DNA of 64,000 nt, from the NCBI RefSeq assembly GCF_019024325.1, contig NZ_JAFNJS010000007.1:234541-298540 (forward strand), read 5' to 3'. The translations under genes and the position numbers were made by a program. Source of the DNA: Falsiroseomonas tokyonensis. Lineage in GTDB: Bacteria; Pseudomonadota; Alphaproteobacteria; Acetobacterales; Acetobacteraceae. Each line of letters opens with the position of its first letter. Positions within the stretch are counted from its first letter, which is position 1. The notes beneath the pieces were generated by a model. The model was given only the letters and a program-made list of their open reading frames with translations. It did not search any database and was not told the origin of the DNA. Below, piece after piece: positions 18,418-27,121 of the stretch.

Positions 18418-19384
18418 AGGACGGCCAGCATGTCCCGCAGGAGGCGCTGCCGCGCCTCCTCCGTGGCGCCGATCGTGGCCGGCGCCGGGCGCCCGGGCCA
18501 GTCGATCGTGAGGAAGTGCAGCGGCCCGGTGAAGATGCCGTGCGCGCCGCCCTCATAGAACCAGATGTCGATATCGGCCCCCTGCCCGCGCAGGCGCGCC
18601 ACCCACTCCGCGGGACTCTCCGTCAGGCTGGATGCGTTGCGCGCGGCGTTGCAGCGCGCGGCATTGCCTGGTGGTCCTTCGAAATCCGCCATGTTCAGCC
18701 TGCAGGGGACCTTCCGCGTCCAGCGCCAATCCGTCGGCGTGGCGCCCGCGTAGTTGTCGAGCGTCCCGAACACCGCGCGCAGCGGCACATTCAGGCGATC
18801 CGGCAGGCCAAGCCCTGCCCCCGCCAGCCCCCCGCGAAGACCATGCGGACATGGGCGGGACTGACCACCGCGGCGAGATTCGCCACGACGTCGGCGCCGT
18901 TCGACAGGCCGTGGAGGTGCAGGCGGGTGACGTCGATGCTTTCGAGCGTGGCGGCCCATCGGTAGGCGCCGAGGGCCGTGCTGTAGATCATCCGCTGCCG
19001 GGCCTCGTAGGTCATGTTCCGGATCCAGAAGTCGCTGTGGCGATCGAAGCCGTTCATCCGGTAGGCATCGAAGCCCAGCACGGCGACGCCATCAGCGTGC
19101 AGCAGCGCCATGGCATTGGCCTGGTCCCGCGCGCCACCGCCCCCATGCACCAGGATCACCAGGGGCGGCTTCGTCACGCCCGGCGGCAGCCGCAAATCGA
19201 CCGAGGGATGGGCCGGATCGAAGGGCTTCAGCCTGCCGCGCACGGTGTTCATACCCGGCGCGACCGCCACGATCTCGGGCTCCGCCATGCTGCTTCCTGG
19301 CTCGGGCGTGGGCGCGCAGCCACCGGCCAGCGCAGCCAGCGACATCGCAAGCACCCCGCGCCGACCCAGGATTCCCTGCGCCAC
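18408..19384 (-). pseudogene. lipoprotein alpha/beta hydrolase (dienelactone-hydrolase-like), frameshifted
   Basis: Two overlapping frames together make one hydrolase. The N-terminal frame starts at a GTG (19384) and carries a lipoprotein signal (RR, then lipobox LAGGC), the oxyanion segment VILVHGGGGARD and nucleophile elbow HGLSNGAD. It ends at 18791. The downstream frame (stop 18408) continues with LGLPDRLNVPLRAVFGTLDN (candidate acid Asp) and FYEGGAHGIF (candidate His). The switch falls in a G-rich run around 18805-18832. Ser and His are therefore in different frames. This is either a real frameshift mutation or a sequencing error; as read, the gene gives no complete enzyme. Confidence 0.75.
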
Positions 19385-19587
19385 GCGGTGCCTTGCCGGG
19401 CAGCCGCCTGCGCCGGCAAGTCCCGGGCGAGGATAGGGCGCAGCAGTTTCCATCGTAGTGGCCATGCCCGGGCGCATCAGGGTCGTTGCAGCCGGCAGCA
19501 TCGGCCAAACCCAGAGCTGGTCGCAAGGCGGATTGACGGCTGACGAAGCCGCAGGGGGCGTCGGAAGGTGCGTCGCCCAGGGGTAGG

Positions 19588-19605
19588 GGCGGCCTATCGG
19601 CCGCC
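19588..19605 (-). terminator. hairpin downstream of redox operon
   Basis: Perfect 7-bp GGCGGCC/GGCCGCC stem with a four-base TATC loop, 43 bases beyond the stop of the ferritin/CDGSH gene. It is followed by no T-run. It probably ends the operon that begins at 25668. Confidence 0.45.
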
Positions 19606-19648
19606 ACCTTGGACAGCGCCCGAGGCCAGCCAGCGTGATCCTATCCGT

Positions 19649-21544
19649 CTAGTCGGCCAGGAACCCGGCCGCGGCGTGCGAACCATCGCAAAACGGCTTG
19701 TTGCGAGACTGGCCGCAGCGGCAAAGCATCGCAGCCTCGGTCTTGAGGATCGTGCGTCCGGTCCCGCTGAGCATCTCGATGGCCCCCGACACGGCGAGCG
19801 GCCCGTTCCTCTGCGGCCGCACCTGCAGCACGCCATCGCGGACAGGCAGCGGCGTCGTATCGCCCGTCTCCGGCTCTCCGGTCGCCGCGAAGCCCGCCGC
19901 CTTGTGTGAACCGTCGCAGAACGGCTTGTTGCCGGAGGCACCGCAGCGGCACAGCGTCGCGCGATAGCCGATCGCCTCGCCGGCCAGATGAATGTCGGCG
20001 CGCACAGCGAGAGGCCCGTTCTCCCGAACCTGGATCAGGTTCACCGGCGGCGGCGCCTCCTCCGGACCGCCGTCGCGCCGCTGGTAGCGAATGGCGCCGG
20101 AAGGGCAGTTCTGCGCGACCATGACCAGGCCTTCGGTCGTCGTCGCGTCATCGGGCGCGATCCAGGCGCCGACGACATTCGCCTTGAACACAGCGGGCTG
20201 CTGCAGCACGCAGAAGCGGGCGTGGATGCAGCGCGTCGCCTCGAAGCTTATCACCACATCGCGGCCTTCCGCGACTTCGATCGCCGGCGCTTCGGTGGCG
20301 GCAGGGCGGCCCATGAGCCTGGCCGCAATCCCGCCGAGCGCCGTCGCCACGCTTTCGCCCAGCGCCGGCGGCAGCATCGTGCCGGCCCGCGCACCGAGTT
20401 CGCCGTAGCGTTCCGCCAGGACGGCGAGCGCGCCGGCGCCGGGCGCGAGCGGGGCGACGTCGCGCAGCATGGCGAAGCTCATGCCCGCCCTGCGGCCATC
20501 CTCGGCCATGCAGGCGGGCAGGCTGGTCAGGTGCTCGGCGACCGGCACCAGGCCGAACATGGTGTCGATGGAAGCATCGATGCACAACCGCTTGCGGACC
20601 GGATCGGTTTCCGCAAAGCCCTGCACGAGGCTGCGCAGCATCGCGGCGTAGATCGCATTGGCCAGGTCCATCACCGGCGCCGTGCCGGGATGATCGATAT
20701 AGGTCTTTCCCGCCGGGTCGGGTGGCCGGCGCATCACCGGGTTGCGGACGACCGCGCGGCTCGGCGCGAAGGCAGGATCGGCCGCAAGGCGCGCGTCATA
20801 CGCCTCCCGCACCGCGAGGAAGCGACGATAGTGGGAGGCCTCGATATCGGCCGGCGAGCCCTCGCCTTGTTCGACGATCGTATCCAGCGCAGCCAGCGCC
20901 GAAGCCAGGTCCGTGATCCGGCACAGGCCCTTCAACGCCGCAAGGTCCGGTCCGACCTGCAAGGCGGGATCGCCGACGAACAGCGCGGTCTCGCCCAGCC
21001 TCGCGGCAAGGTCGACAAGGGCAGCCCGGATGCTGCGATACAGGTGACCTACCGTCAGATAGTCCTGCGCGCTCGGCATGATGCGCTCGCCAGGCGTCTC
21101 CCGCCGGTAGTCGGGCATCGGCGAGGCGAAGCCGGTACCGTCCTGCAGAGACACGCCCTCGGGCCGCTCCAGGTAGATGAAATGGTCAAGCGTCGCGCGG
21201 TCGAAGGGCGTCAGCTGCACGATGACGCCGGAGGGATGGTAGCCGGCGCCGACCGGGAAGTTCGGCCGGCCGAAATGCGGCGCGCCGCCGATGGCCGCGG
21301 TCAGGTTGGCGACCAGCGCCAAATGCGTCATCTCGTCGACCGCGACATGGGTGATGGCACGCTTCCAGCCCGCCACCGCCGCAGCATCCGCCTCGGTCAG
21401 CCCATCGGCGGCGGTCTTGAGGCCGAAGGCGGCAAAGAGGTAGCAGCACATCAGGTTGTGCTCGATCTCGGCCGCCTCGGCCAGCAGATAGAGAAGTTCC
21501 TCCCGCGACCGGACGGCAATGGTAGGTTCGGACAGATCAGGCAT
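19649..21544 (-). CDS. ferritin-like / [4Fe-4S] / double CDGSH fusion protein
   Basis: A 631-residue multidomain protein. Residues 1-340 resemble the ferritin-like domain of the VioB/RebD-type iminophenyl-pyruvate dimer synthases, with iron-ligand candidates in LAEAAEIEHNLMCCYL and HVAVDEMTHLALV. A divergent mono-[4Fe-4S] domain follows (TRCIHARFCV, then AQNCPSGAI). The C-terminus has two CDGSH [2Fe-2S] modules, LCRCGASGNKPFCDGSH and LCRCGQSRNKPFCDGSH, each with the 3-Cys-1-His set. It lies last in a redox operon. The reaction is unknown; the combination suggests an oxidative step with built-in electron carriers. Confidence 0.88.
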   Translation of the reverse strand: MPDLSEPTIAVRSREELLYLLAEAAEIEHNLMCCYLFAAFGLKTAADGLTEADAAAVAGWKRAITHVAVDEMTHLALVANLTAAIGGAPHFGRPNFPVGAGYHPSGVIVQLTPFDRATLDHFIYLERPEGVSLQDGTGFASPMPDYRRETPGERIMPSAQDYLTVGHLYRSIRAALVDLAARLGETALFVGDPALQVGPDLAALKGLCRITDLASALAALDTIVEQGEGSPADIEASHYRRFLAVREAYDARLAADPAFAPSRAVVRNPVMRRPPDPAGKTYIDHPGTAPVMDLANAIYAAMLRSLVQGFAETDPVRKRLCIDASIDTMFGLVPVAEHLTSLPACMAEDGRRAGMSFAMLRDVAPLAPGAGALAVLAERYGELGARAGTMLPPALGESVATALGGIAARLMGRPAATEAPAIEVAEGRDVVISFEATRCIHARFCVLQQPAVFKANVVGAWIAPDDATTTEGLVMVAQNCPSGAIRYQRRDGGPEEAPPPVNLIQVRENGPLAVRADIHLAGEAIGYRATLCRCGASGNKPFCDGSHKAAGFAATGEPETGDTTPLPVRDGVLQVRPQRNGPLAVSGAIEMLSGTGRTILKTEAAMLCRCGQSRNKPFCDGSHAAAGFLAD

Positions 21545-21661
21545 TCCGCAGGACCTCTCGCGATGAGGGTTGCATCATGCCGCAGGGATCGCGACGCGTG
21601 CCAGCACGGCGTCACCCCGACCGCCCGAGGAGAGCCCGCCGGTGCCGAGCACATAGAGCGC

Positions 21662-22486
21662 TTACCCATCCGGTGTCAGCGCGACGGCGGTGCTGCCCTC
21701 GACGCCGGGGGCGGCGATCGCCACCGGCGCGCTGGCGCCGGGCATGAGGCGCGCGAGATCCACCGCATGCGTCGCGGCATAGATCGTCCCGTTCGGCGCA
21801 ACGGCAAAGTCGTCCACCCCGAGCGTCATCGGCGCGAGCACCGTCGGTGTGCCGCCATCCACCCCCACCGCCAGCAGGCTGCGCTGCGCCGAGTTGGACA
21901 GCAGCAGCCGATCGCCCGCGCGCTTGATGCCGTTGACACCGGGATAGGGCTGCCCGGCCACCGGGGCGAGCAGCGGATGGTCGAGCCAGCTCGTGGCCGC
22001 GCCCGTCTCGAGATCGACCTGCCAGACGCGCCCCAAGGCGCTGTCGGCGAGCAGCAGCCTGTCGCGCGCGAGCAGCAGCCCGCCATTGGGAAACACGGCT
22101 TCCGCCAGGGCGATGCGGCGCGTCACGTTGCCGGCGGGATCGAGCAGCAGCAGGGCCGCCTGGCCCCGCATCGCGGCCGACCCTTCCATGAACGACGTGC
22201 CGTGCACTGCCAGCGCATGGCGCCCACCGCCAAGCGGTGTCAGGCTGACCGGATGCGCGGGCACCGCGGCGAAGGCGGAGTGGCCCGCACCGGGCGACCA
22301 GGCCTCCAGCCGCCGCGCGAAGTAGTTGGTGAAGATCACGCGCCCCTCGGGCTCCACCACGAGGTTCTCGAGGAAGGTGCCGTTCGGGAAGCGCACCAGG
22401 ATCTCGGTCCCGGACTGTGCCCGCGCTGCGCGGGCAGCAACAAGCCCGCCGGCAAGCAGGCCCAGGCCGCGGCGGGTGATCATCAC
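21662..22486 (-). CDS. secreted beta-propeller (SMP-30/gluconolactonase-like), truncated by an in-frame stop
   Basis: A 274-residue protein with a Tat-like leader (ITRRGLGLLAGG, cleavage near ARAQ) and repeated propeller segments such as PNGTFLENLVVEPEGRV, GVNGIKRAGDRLLLSN and DDFAVAPNGTIYAATH. The frame ends in TAA right after LTPDG, where relatives normally continue with a final strand. Reading through the TAA gives 28 more sensible codons (ALYVLGTGGLSSGGRGDAVL...) to a TGA at 21575-21577. One substitution therefore probably removed the last propeller strand. The ATG overlaps the preceding SnoaL-like gene's TGA. Confidence 0.75.
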   Translation of the reverse strand: MMITRRGLGLLAGGLVAARAARAQSGTEILVRFPNGTFLENLVVEPEGRVIFTNYFARRLEAWSPGAGHSAFAAVPAHPVSLTPLGGGRHALAVHGTSFMEGSAAMRGQAALLLLDPAGNVTRRIALAEAVFPNGGLLLARDRLLLADSALGRVWQVDLETGAATSWLDHPLLAPVAGQPYPGVNGIKRAGDRLLLSNSAQRSLLAVGVDGGTPTVLAPMTLGVDDFAVAPNGTIYAATHAVDLARLMPGASAPVAIAAPGVEGSTAVALTPDG

Positions 22487-22929
22487 GACTGTCCCAGGAT
22501 CATCGGCGCCAGGACCGGCGCCATCAGCATCTCGAATTCGAGGTTGGTCGCACTGACGATGTTCTCGATGATCAGCCCGTCCTGCAGGCGCGCCACATGC
22601 GTCTCGTCGAACAGGATGACGCGGCCGGTTGCGGCGACGCCGAAGAATTCGCCGGCATGGCGCTGGCGGGAATGGAAGCGCGTGACGACCCGCGTGCCAT
22701 CGGCCGATTCGAACTGGTCGATGATCTCGACCGGCGATTCCGCCGGGAAGGCCGCGACGAAGGCGGTCAGGATCGCCTTGTATTCGTCGATCCCGTCGAT
22801 CGGCCCCATCGGCTTGAGGCCGGTGATGCCCTGGATGCGCGGATGCGCGGTGGCGTCGGCAGCAGCGAGGTCGGCGCGGCCGAGGAAGTCGGTCACGAAG
22901 CGGCGCACGGTGGCGATGTTGGACGACAT
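22483..22929 (-). CDS. SnoaL/NTF2-like protein (ester cyclase family)
   Basis: A 148-residue protein of the SnoaL-like polyketide-cyclase/ester-cyclase group with the NTF2-like cone fold. The typical opening VRRFVTDFLGRAD, the middle GIDEYKAILTAFVAAFP and the strand ADGTRVVTRFHSRQRH match that family. Such proteins isomerise or hydrate small substrates, or simply bind ligands. It lies between an SDR and the propeller gene, and their starts and stops nearly touch. The substrate cannot be inferred. Confidence 0.8.
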   Translation of the reverse strand: MSSNIATVRRFVTDFLGRADLAAADATAHPRIQGITGLKPMGPIDGIDEYKAILTAFVAAFPAESPVEIIDQFESADGTRVVTRFHSRQRHAGEFFGVAATGRVILFDETHVARLQDGLIIENIVSATNLEFEMLMAPVLAPMILGQS

Positions 22930-22935
22930 GGGGGT

Positions 22936-23508
22936 TCAGCCTCTGAAGATGATCTCGGGTTGAAAGGCGCCGGCGGGATCGGCGTGCAGGTCCCAGAAGG
23001 CCTCCGCGATGCGATCAGGATCGAAGGCGGTATGACGGGCAACCGTGCCTGCGATCGTCACCGTGCCGGCATGAATGGTCTGTGACGCCAGTTCCGCGTG
23101 GAGCGTCAGCGCCAGGCTGCGCAGCCCGGCCTTACCGACGGCCAGTGACGCCGCCGGCAGCCAGCCGGTGGGATCGAGCGCGAGACCACCGCCGGTGAAC
23201 AGGATGCTGCCCTGCCCAGCGGCGCGCATGCCCGGCAGCACCGCTTGCACGGCGACCAGCGCGCCGGTGACGTTCACGGCGAAATCCGCCGCGAGATCGG
23301 CCGGCGCCAGGGCCGAGGGCCCGGGGGCGGCAAAGCTCGCGCGATAGGCGTTGTAGACCATCACCGCCGTTTGCTTTGGCAGCGCCGCATGCCGCGCGGG
23401 ATCGCGGCAGAGCCCGAGCACCGCGAATCCGCCCGCGGCGAAGCGACGCGCCACGGCGGCGCCGAGGCCCGGCCCGAAGCCGACGACCGCGCAGACCGGC
23501 GCGCTCAT
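22936..23508 (-). CDS. short-chain dehydrogenase/reductase-like protein, internally shortened
   Basis: A 190-residue SDR-type protein with an N-terminal nucleotide motif (GFGPGLG, residues 10-16) and a C-terminal half containing AVNVTGALVAVQAVLPGM. Two features are odd. The NAG-equivalent (YNAY, about residue 52-55) comes some 30-35 residues too early, so the segment after beta-2 appears deleted. The catalytic YxxxK position reads LAVGK, without tyrosine. It may be a non-catalytic or decaying member. Its start overlaps the upstream reductase gene's stop by ATGA. Confidence 0.7.
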   Translation of the reverse strand: MSAPVCAVVGFGPGLGAAVARRFAAGGFAVLGLCRDPARHAALPKQTAVMVYNAYRASFAAPGPSALAPADLAADFAVNVTGALVAVQAVLPGMRAAGQGSILFTGGGLALDPTGWLPAASLAVGKAGLRSLALTLHAELASQTIHAGTVTIAGTVARHTAFDPDRIAEAFWDLHADPAGAFQPEIIFRG

Positions 23509-24164
23509 GCCGCAGGACCCGCATAGCGCAGCAGCGGCGCGCCGATCATCGGACCCATGCCCTGGGCGTAGCCGAGCTGGATCAGCAGCATGCCCACCGG
23601 CTCCGTCCAGCGCGCGGTCGCAAGGCCGCCGGCCTCGACGGGCTGCGCGCCGAGATCGGCGGCGAGGCCCAGCACGACCGCGCGCGCCGCCGCATCCTCG
23701 CCGCAGACGAAGACCGCGGGCGGCGCCAGGCCATCCGGCACCAGCGGGCCGGTCCCGCCTGCCGCCTGCATCAGCTCGGCGAAGGGCGGCACGCCCTTCA
23801 CCACGAGCGCACCGGGCACCCAGCGCGCCACCTGCTCGCCGCCGGAATCGGTGGTGCCGAGGGCCAGCCCACTGAGGTCCGGCAGCAGCGGGTTGGTGCA
23901 GTCCCAGACGATCTTGCCGTCGAGGTTGCCGGCCGCGCCGAGCGCCGCCTGCGCCGCGCCCCAGGGCACGGCCAGCACCACGACATCGGCCGCGGAAGCA
24001 TCGGTGCCGACGGGGCCGCCGATCTCCTCGGCGATCGCCTGCAGCCTGGCGGTGTCGCGGCCGAAGCCGACGGTCACGTGGTGGCCCTTTGCCGCGAGCC
24101 TGCGTGCGATCGGCGCGCCGATATTGCCGGCGCCGCCGAGGATCAGGATGTTCATCGTGTTCAT
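23505..24164 (-). CDS. NADPH-dependent F420 reductase-like protein
   Basis: A 219-residue Rossmann protein of the F420_oxidored family. The dinucleotide site is ILGGAGNIGAPIARRLAAKG, followed by VVVLAVPWGAA and WDCTNPLL, a pattern shared with coenzyme-F420:NADP reductases and their NADP-only relatives. The ATG at 24164 sits 10 bases after the aldehyde dehydrogenase stop; an ATG at 24155 is an alternative. Whether F420 is used is unknown. It is the second gene of the redox operon. Confidence 0.82.
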   Translation of the reverse strand: MNTMNILILGGAGNIGAPIARRLAAKGHHVTVGFGRDTARLQAIAEEIGGPVGTDASAADVVVLAVPWGAAQAALGAAGNLDGKIVWDCTNPLLPDLSGLALGTTDSGGEQVARWVPGALVVKGVPPFAELMQAAGGTGPLVPDGLAPPAVFVCGEDAAARAVVLGLAADLGAQPVEAGGLATARWTEPVGMLLIQLGYAQGMGPMIGAPLLRYAGPAA

Positions 24165-24174
24165 CGCCCCATGC

Positions 24175-25668
24175 TCACGCCAGGTTCGCCCAGACGGTCT
24201 TGTATTGCGTGTAGCTCTCAAGCGCCTCGGCGCCCTGCTCGCGGCCGTAGCCGGACATCTTGAAGCCGCCGAAGGGCGCGTTGGGGTGGTACTTGTGCCA
24301 GGTGTTGATCCAGACGGTGCCCGCGCGGATGCGGTCCGCGAGCCTGAGCGCGCGCCCGAGGTCGCCGGTCTGGATGCCGGATGCCAGGCCATAGGGCGTG
24401 TCGTTCGCGATCCGCACCGCCTCCTCCTCCGTGTCGAAGGGGATTACGGGCACGACGGGTCCGAAGATCTCCTCGCGCGAGATGACCATGTCGTTGGTGG
24501 CGTCGGCGAAGACGGTGGCCTCCACGAAAAGCCCCTTGCCATCCAGCTGCCGCGTGCCGCCGCCGGCGGCGAGCCGCGCCCCGCCCTCGCGCCCGGCCTG
24601 CACGTAGCGCAGCACCTTGTCGTATTCGGCACGCGATGCGATGGGCCCGATCTGCGTCGCGGGATCGAGCGGATCGCCCACCACCGCGTCGCGCGCCATG
24701 GCGGAGAGACGGGCGGTGAACTCCTCGTAGATCGGGCGCTGGACCAGGATGCGGCTGCCGGCGACGCAGACCTCGCCCTTGTTCCAGAAGATGCCCCAGA
24801 AGGCGGCCTGCAGCGCGGCGTCCAGGTTCGCATCGGCGAAGACGATGTTCGGCGACTTGCCGCCGAGTTCCATCGTCAGGTGCTTCATCGTGGCCGCACC
24901 CGTGCGCGCGATGCCCTGGCCGACGCCGGTGCTGCCGGTGAAGGCGATCTTGTCCACCAGGGGGTTCTTGACCAGCGCATCGCCAAGGCTGCCGCCCGGA
25001 CCGGTGAGCAGGCTGTACACGCCCTCCGGCACGCCGGCATCGAGTGCCACCTGCGCCAGCGCGAGTGCGGTCAGCGGCGTGTCGGAGGCGGGCTTGTGGA
25101 TGATGCAGTTCCCTGCCGCCAGCGCCGGCGCGATCTTCGACGCGGACAGCGCAAGCGGGAAGTTGAAGGGCGTGATGGCGGCGACGACGCCGAGCGGCTC
25201 GCGCCGCGTCAGGATCCTGATGTCGGCCTCATAGGAACGGCGATAGGCGCCGTCCATGTGCGCCATCGCCTGGCCGGCGAAGAAGCGGAACAGGCCGGAG
25301 CAATGCGGCATGATGGTTTCGCGGAAGTCGCGATAGGGCATGCCCATGTCCATCGCCTCGCGGATCGCGAAGTCATCGGCGCGGGCGTCCATCAGGTCGG
25401 CCATGCGGAGCAGGACCTTGGCGCGCTCCTCGTGATGCATGCGGCCCCAGGGGCCATCCTCGAAAGCGCGCGTGGCGGCCTGCACGGCGGCGTCGGCATC
25501 CACGGCCGAGGCCTTGGCGACGGTCGTGATCTCGGCCTCGGTCGTGGGATCGGTGGTCGTCGTCGTCGCGCCATCCGCGGCGTCGCGCCAGGCGCCGCCG
25601 ATCAGCAGCTTTCCGGGCGCGACGGCCTTGCGGACGGGCTTCAGGGTGTCGGTCACGGCGTGCTCCAT
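24175..25668 (-). CDS. aldehyde dehydrogenase family protein
   Basis: A 497-residue NAD(P)+-dependent aldehyde dehydrogenase. Catalytic residues are visible: N169 (ITPFNFP), E267 (TMELGGKSPNIV) and nucleophile C301 (NKGEVCVAGSR); the cofactor loop FTGSTGVGQ is at about 243-251. Length and motifs match class-3/betaine-type members. It is the first gene of the operon running to 19649, so the pathway probably includes oxidation of an aldehyde made by the downstream enzymes. The promoter must lie within 25669-25963. Confidence 0.93.
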   Translation of the reverse strand: MEHAVTDTLKPVRKAVAPGKLLIGGAWRDAADGATTTTTDPTTEAEITTVAKASAVDADAAVQAATRAFEDGPWGRMHHEERAKVLLRMADLMDARADDFAIREAMDMGMPYRDFRETIMPHCSGLFRFFAGQAMAHMDGAYRRSYEADIRILTRREPLGVVAAITPFNFPLALSASKIAPALAAGNCIIHKPASDTPLTALALAQVALDAGVPEGVYSLLTGPGGSLGDALVKNPLVDKIAFTGSTGVGQGIARTGAATMKHLTMELGGKSPNIVFADANLDAALQAAFWGIFWNKGEVCVAGSRILVQRPIYEEFTARLSAMARDAVVGDPLDPATQIGPIASRAEYDKVLRYVQAGREGGARLAAGGGTRQLDGKGLFVEATVFADATNDMVISREEIFGPVVPVIPFDTEEEAVRIANDTPYGLASGIQTGDLGRALRLADRIRAGTVWINTWHKYHPNAPFGGFKMSGYGREQGAEALESYTQYKTVWANLA

Positions 25669-25963
25669 GTCGAAGGTTCATCGGCGCCAGGACCGGTCTC
25701 GCAGGGCCCGGCGCCATGACCATGACAGGAGCATGCGGGATCGCGGGGTGGCCCGTTCACGCCGGGCTGCGGTGCTTCTCGCGAGACTGCGGTGGCGCCG
25801 GGGCCGGTCCGTCATCAGGCGCTTCTTCCCGCAGGCGCGCGCGAACGGGCACAAGGGGGCGCGAGTGGGCTGGCCCGCCTGCAGCCATGGTTCGGCATCG
25901 CGCGTGCCGGGCCGCGCCTCGGCGCCACCAGCCCTGCGGGTGCGATTGCAGTCGGAGCACGCC

Positions 25964-26167
25964 ATGCCGCCATACCGCCGCTGTCCCGAATGCGGTGCAC
26001 TCTGCCGGAAGACCAGGGAGCCCGTGACCGGCAAGCTTCGCTGCCTTGCGCTCCAGGACAAGACGCTGCTGCGGCGCCTGCAGCGCCTGGAAGCCGCCAT
26101 GGACCGGCTTCGGACTGCGGTGAAGGCCGAGAGCAGACAAGCGCGAGACGAATCCGCCCCGGATTAG
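25964..26167 (+). CDS. possible small Cys-rich protein
   Basis: An open frame of 67 codons starting MPPYRRCPECGALCRKT with CPEC and two further Cys (residues 14 and 27), then a basic coiled-coil-like tail (LLRRLQRLEAAMDRLRTAV). A GGAG lies seven bases before the ATG. The zinc-ribbon-like start argues for a real gene, but it is isolated in the 553-base gap between two minus-strand operons and no family is recognised. Confidence 0.35.
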   Translation: MPPYRRCPECGALCRKTREPVTGKLRCLALQDKTLLRRLQRLEAAMDRLRTAVKAESRQARDESAPD

Positions 26168-26221
26168 CAATATCCGGTCAGATCACGCCGCCAGCCGCCT
26201 CGGCGCCAGGGCCCCCATGGC

Positions 26222-27121
26222 TCATGGCAGCCGCGCCGCCGGCGTCTGCCGGCGCCAGGCGCGGGGCGTGGTGCCAGTGGCGCGGCGGAACGCCGCCCCG
26301 AAGGCGCTCTGCCCGCCATAGCCCACGGTCTGCGCGATCTCCGTCAGGCTCAGCCGCGGATCGGCCAGCAGCGCCTTGGCGCGCTCCATCCGCGCTTCCG
26401 TGAGCCAGGCATGCGGCGGAAGGCCGGTGCTGCGGCGAAAAGCGGTGCAGAAATGGGTTGGCGAGAGCCCGACCAGGGCGCTGAGTTCGGCCAGGCCGAT
26501 CTCGCTGTCCAGGTTGTCCATCATATAGGCGGTGGCGCGCCGCACCTGCCAGGCCGCCAGGCCGCCCTGCGGCACCGCCACCGGCTTCGACCGGGACATC
26601 GCCACGAAGCGGCTGAAGATGGTCAGCAGCGCCGCATCCACCAGCAGCGGGTCGGGCGATCCCGATCGGCCCTGGCGCCACAGGGTTTCGAAGCCGGCGG
26701 TAACAGTCCTGTCGAGGTTGAAGCCGGCATGCAGGGCGCCGAAATTGCCATCTTCGGGCAGGATGTCAGGCCCCGTCAGGTCGAGCAGCCGTCGATACGG
26801 GATCGCAAGAAGATCGAGGCCATGCGGCGTATCCATCACGACGGTCGTCGTGAAGCGCGGCGGCACGATGGAGACAGCGCCAGCAGTCGTGGTCTGATGC
26901 CGGCGCCCCGCCCCGCAATCGATCAGCCCGGGGCTGCTGGTCAGCGGACGAACCAGGACAATATCCTCGGTCGGCAGGTCGGAGAAGTCGCCCGCCGTCT
27001 GCTCGGCCAGGATCATCGCGGCGCCGGATCGGCCGAGCGGCGCGAAGTCCCGCATGAAGCTGCCGTAGGTTGCCTTGTAGAACTCCGCATGGCTCGTGAA
27101 GACCGGCGTATCGCGGCTCAT
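26222..27121 (-). CDS. AraC family transcriptional regulator (copy 1)
   Basis: A 299-residue regulator: an N-terminal cupin-like sensor half (about 1-190) and a C-terminal two-HTH AraC domain (about 200-299) containing GLAELSALVGLSPTHFCTAF and LTEIAQTVGYGGQSAFGAAF. The second helix-turn-helix has the conserved GYGGQSAFGAAFRRATG ending. The ATG overlaps the stop of the upstream AraC gene. The DNA-binding half is nearly identical to copy 2 at nucleotide level, while the sensor halves are unrelated by eye. It may control the adjacent redox operon. Confidence 0.92.
   Translation of the reverse strand: MSRDTPVFTSHAEFYKATYGSFMRDFAPLGRSGAAMILAEQTAGDFSDLPTEDIVLVRPLTSSPGLIDCGAGRRHQTTTAGAVSIVPPRFTTTVVMDTPHGLDLLAIPYRRLLDLTGPDILPEDGNFGALHAGFNLDRTVTAGFETLWRQGRSGSPDPLLVDAALLTIFSRFVAMSRSKPVAVPQGGLAAWQVRRATAYMMDNLDSEIGLAELSALVGLSPTHFCTAFRRSTGLPPHAWLTEARMERAKALLADPRLSLTEIAQTVGYGGQSAFGAAFRRATGTTPRAWRRQTPAARLP
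26276..26567 (-). repeat. direct repeat copy 1 (AraC DNA-binding region)
   Basis: About 290 bases that match 27160-27451 with roughly ten scattered differences at a constant offset of 884 bases. It covers the AraC HTH domain and stops abruptly at the boundary with the sensor half (after GGCCGCCC). Confidence 0.85.

Noticed and set aside
19988..22963. 991-codon plus-strand frame across three minus-strand genes
   Set aside because: It spans gene boundaries without any domain; the minus strand carries clear CDGSH, propeller and SnoaL-like genes.
23590..25719. 709-codon plus-strand frame
   Set aside because: Antisense to aldehyde dehydrogenase and the reductase; composition typical of a shadow.
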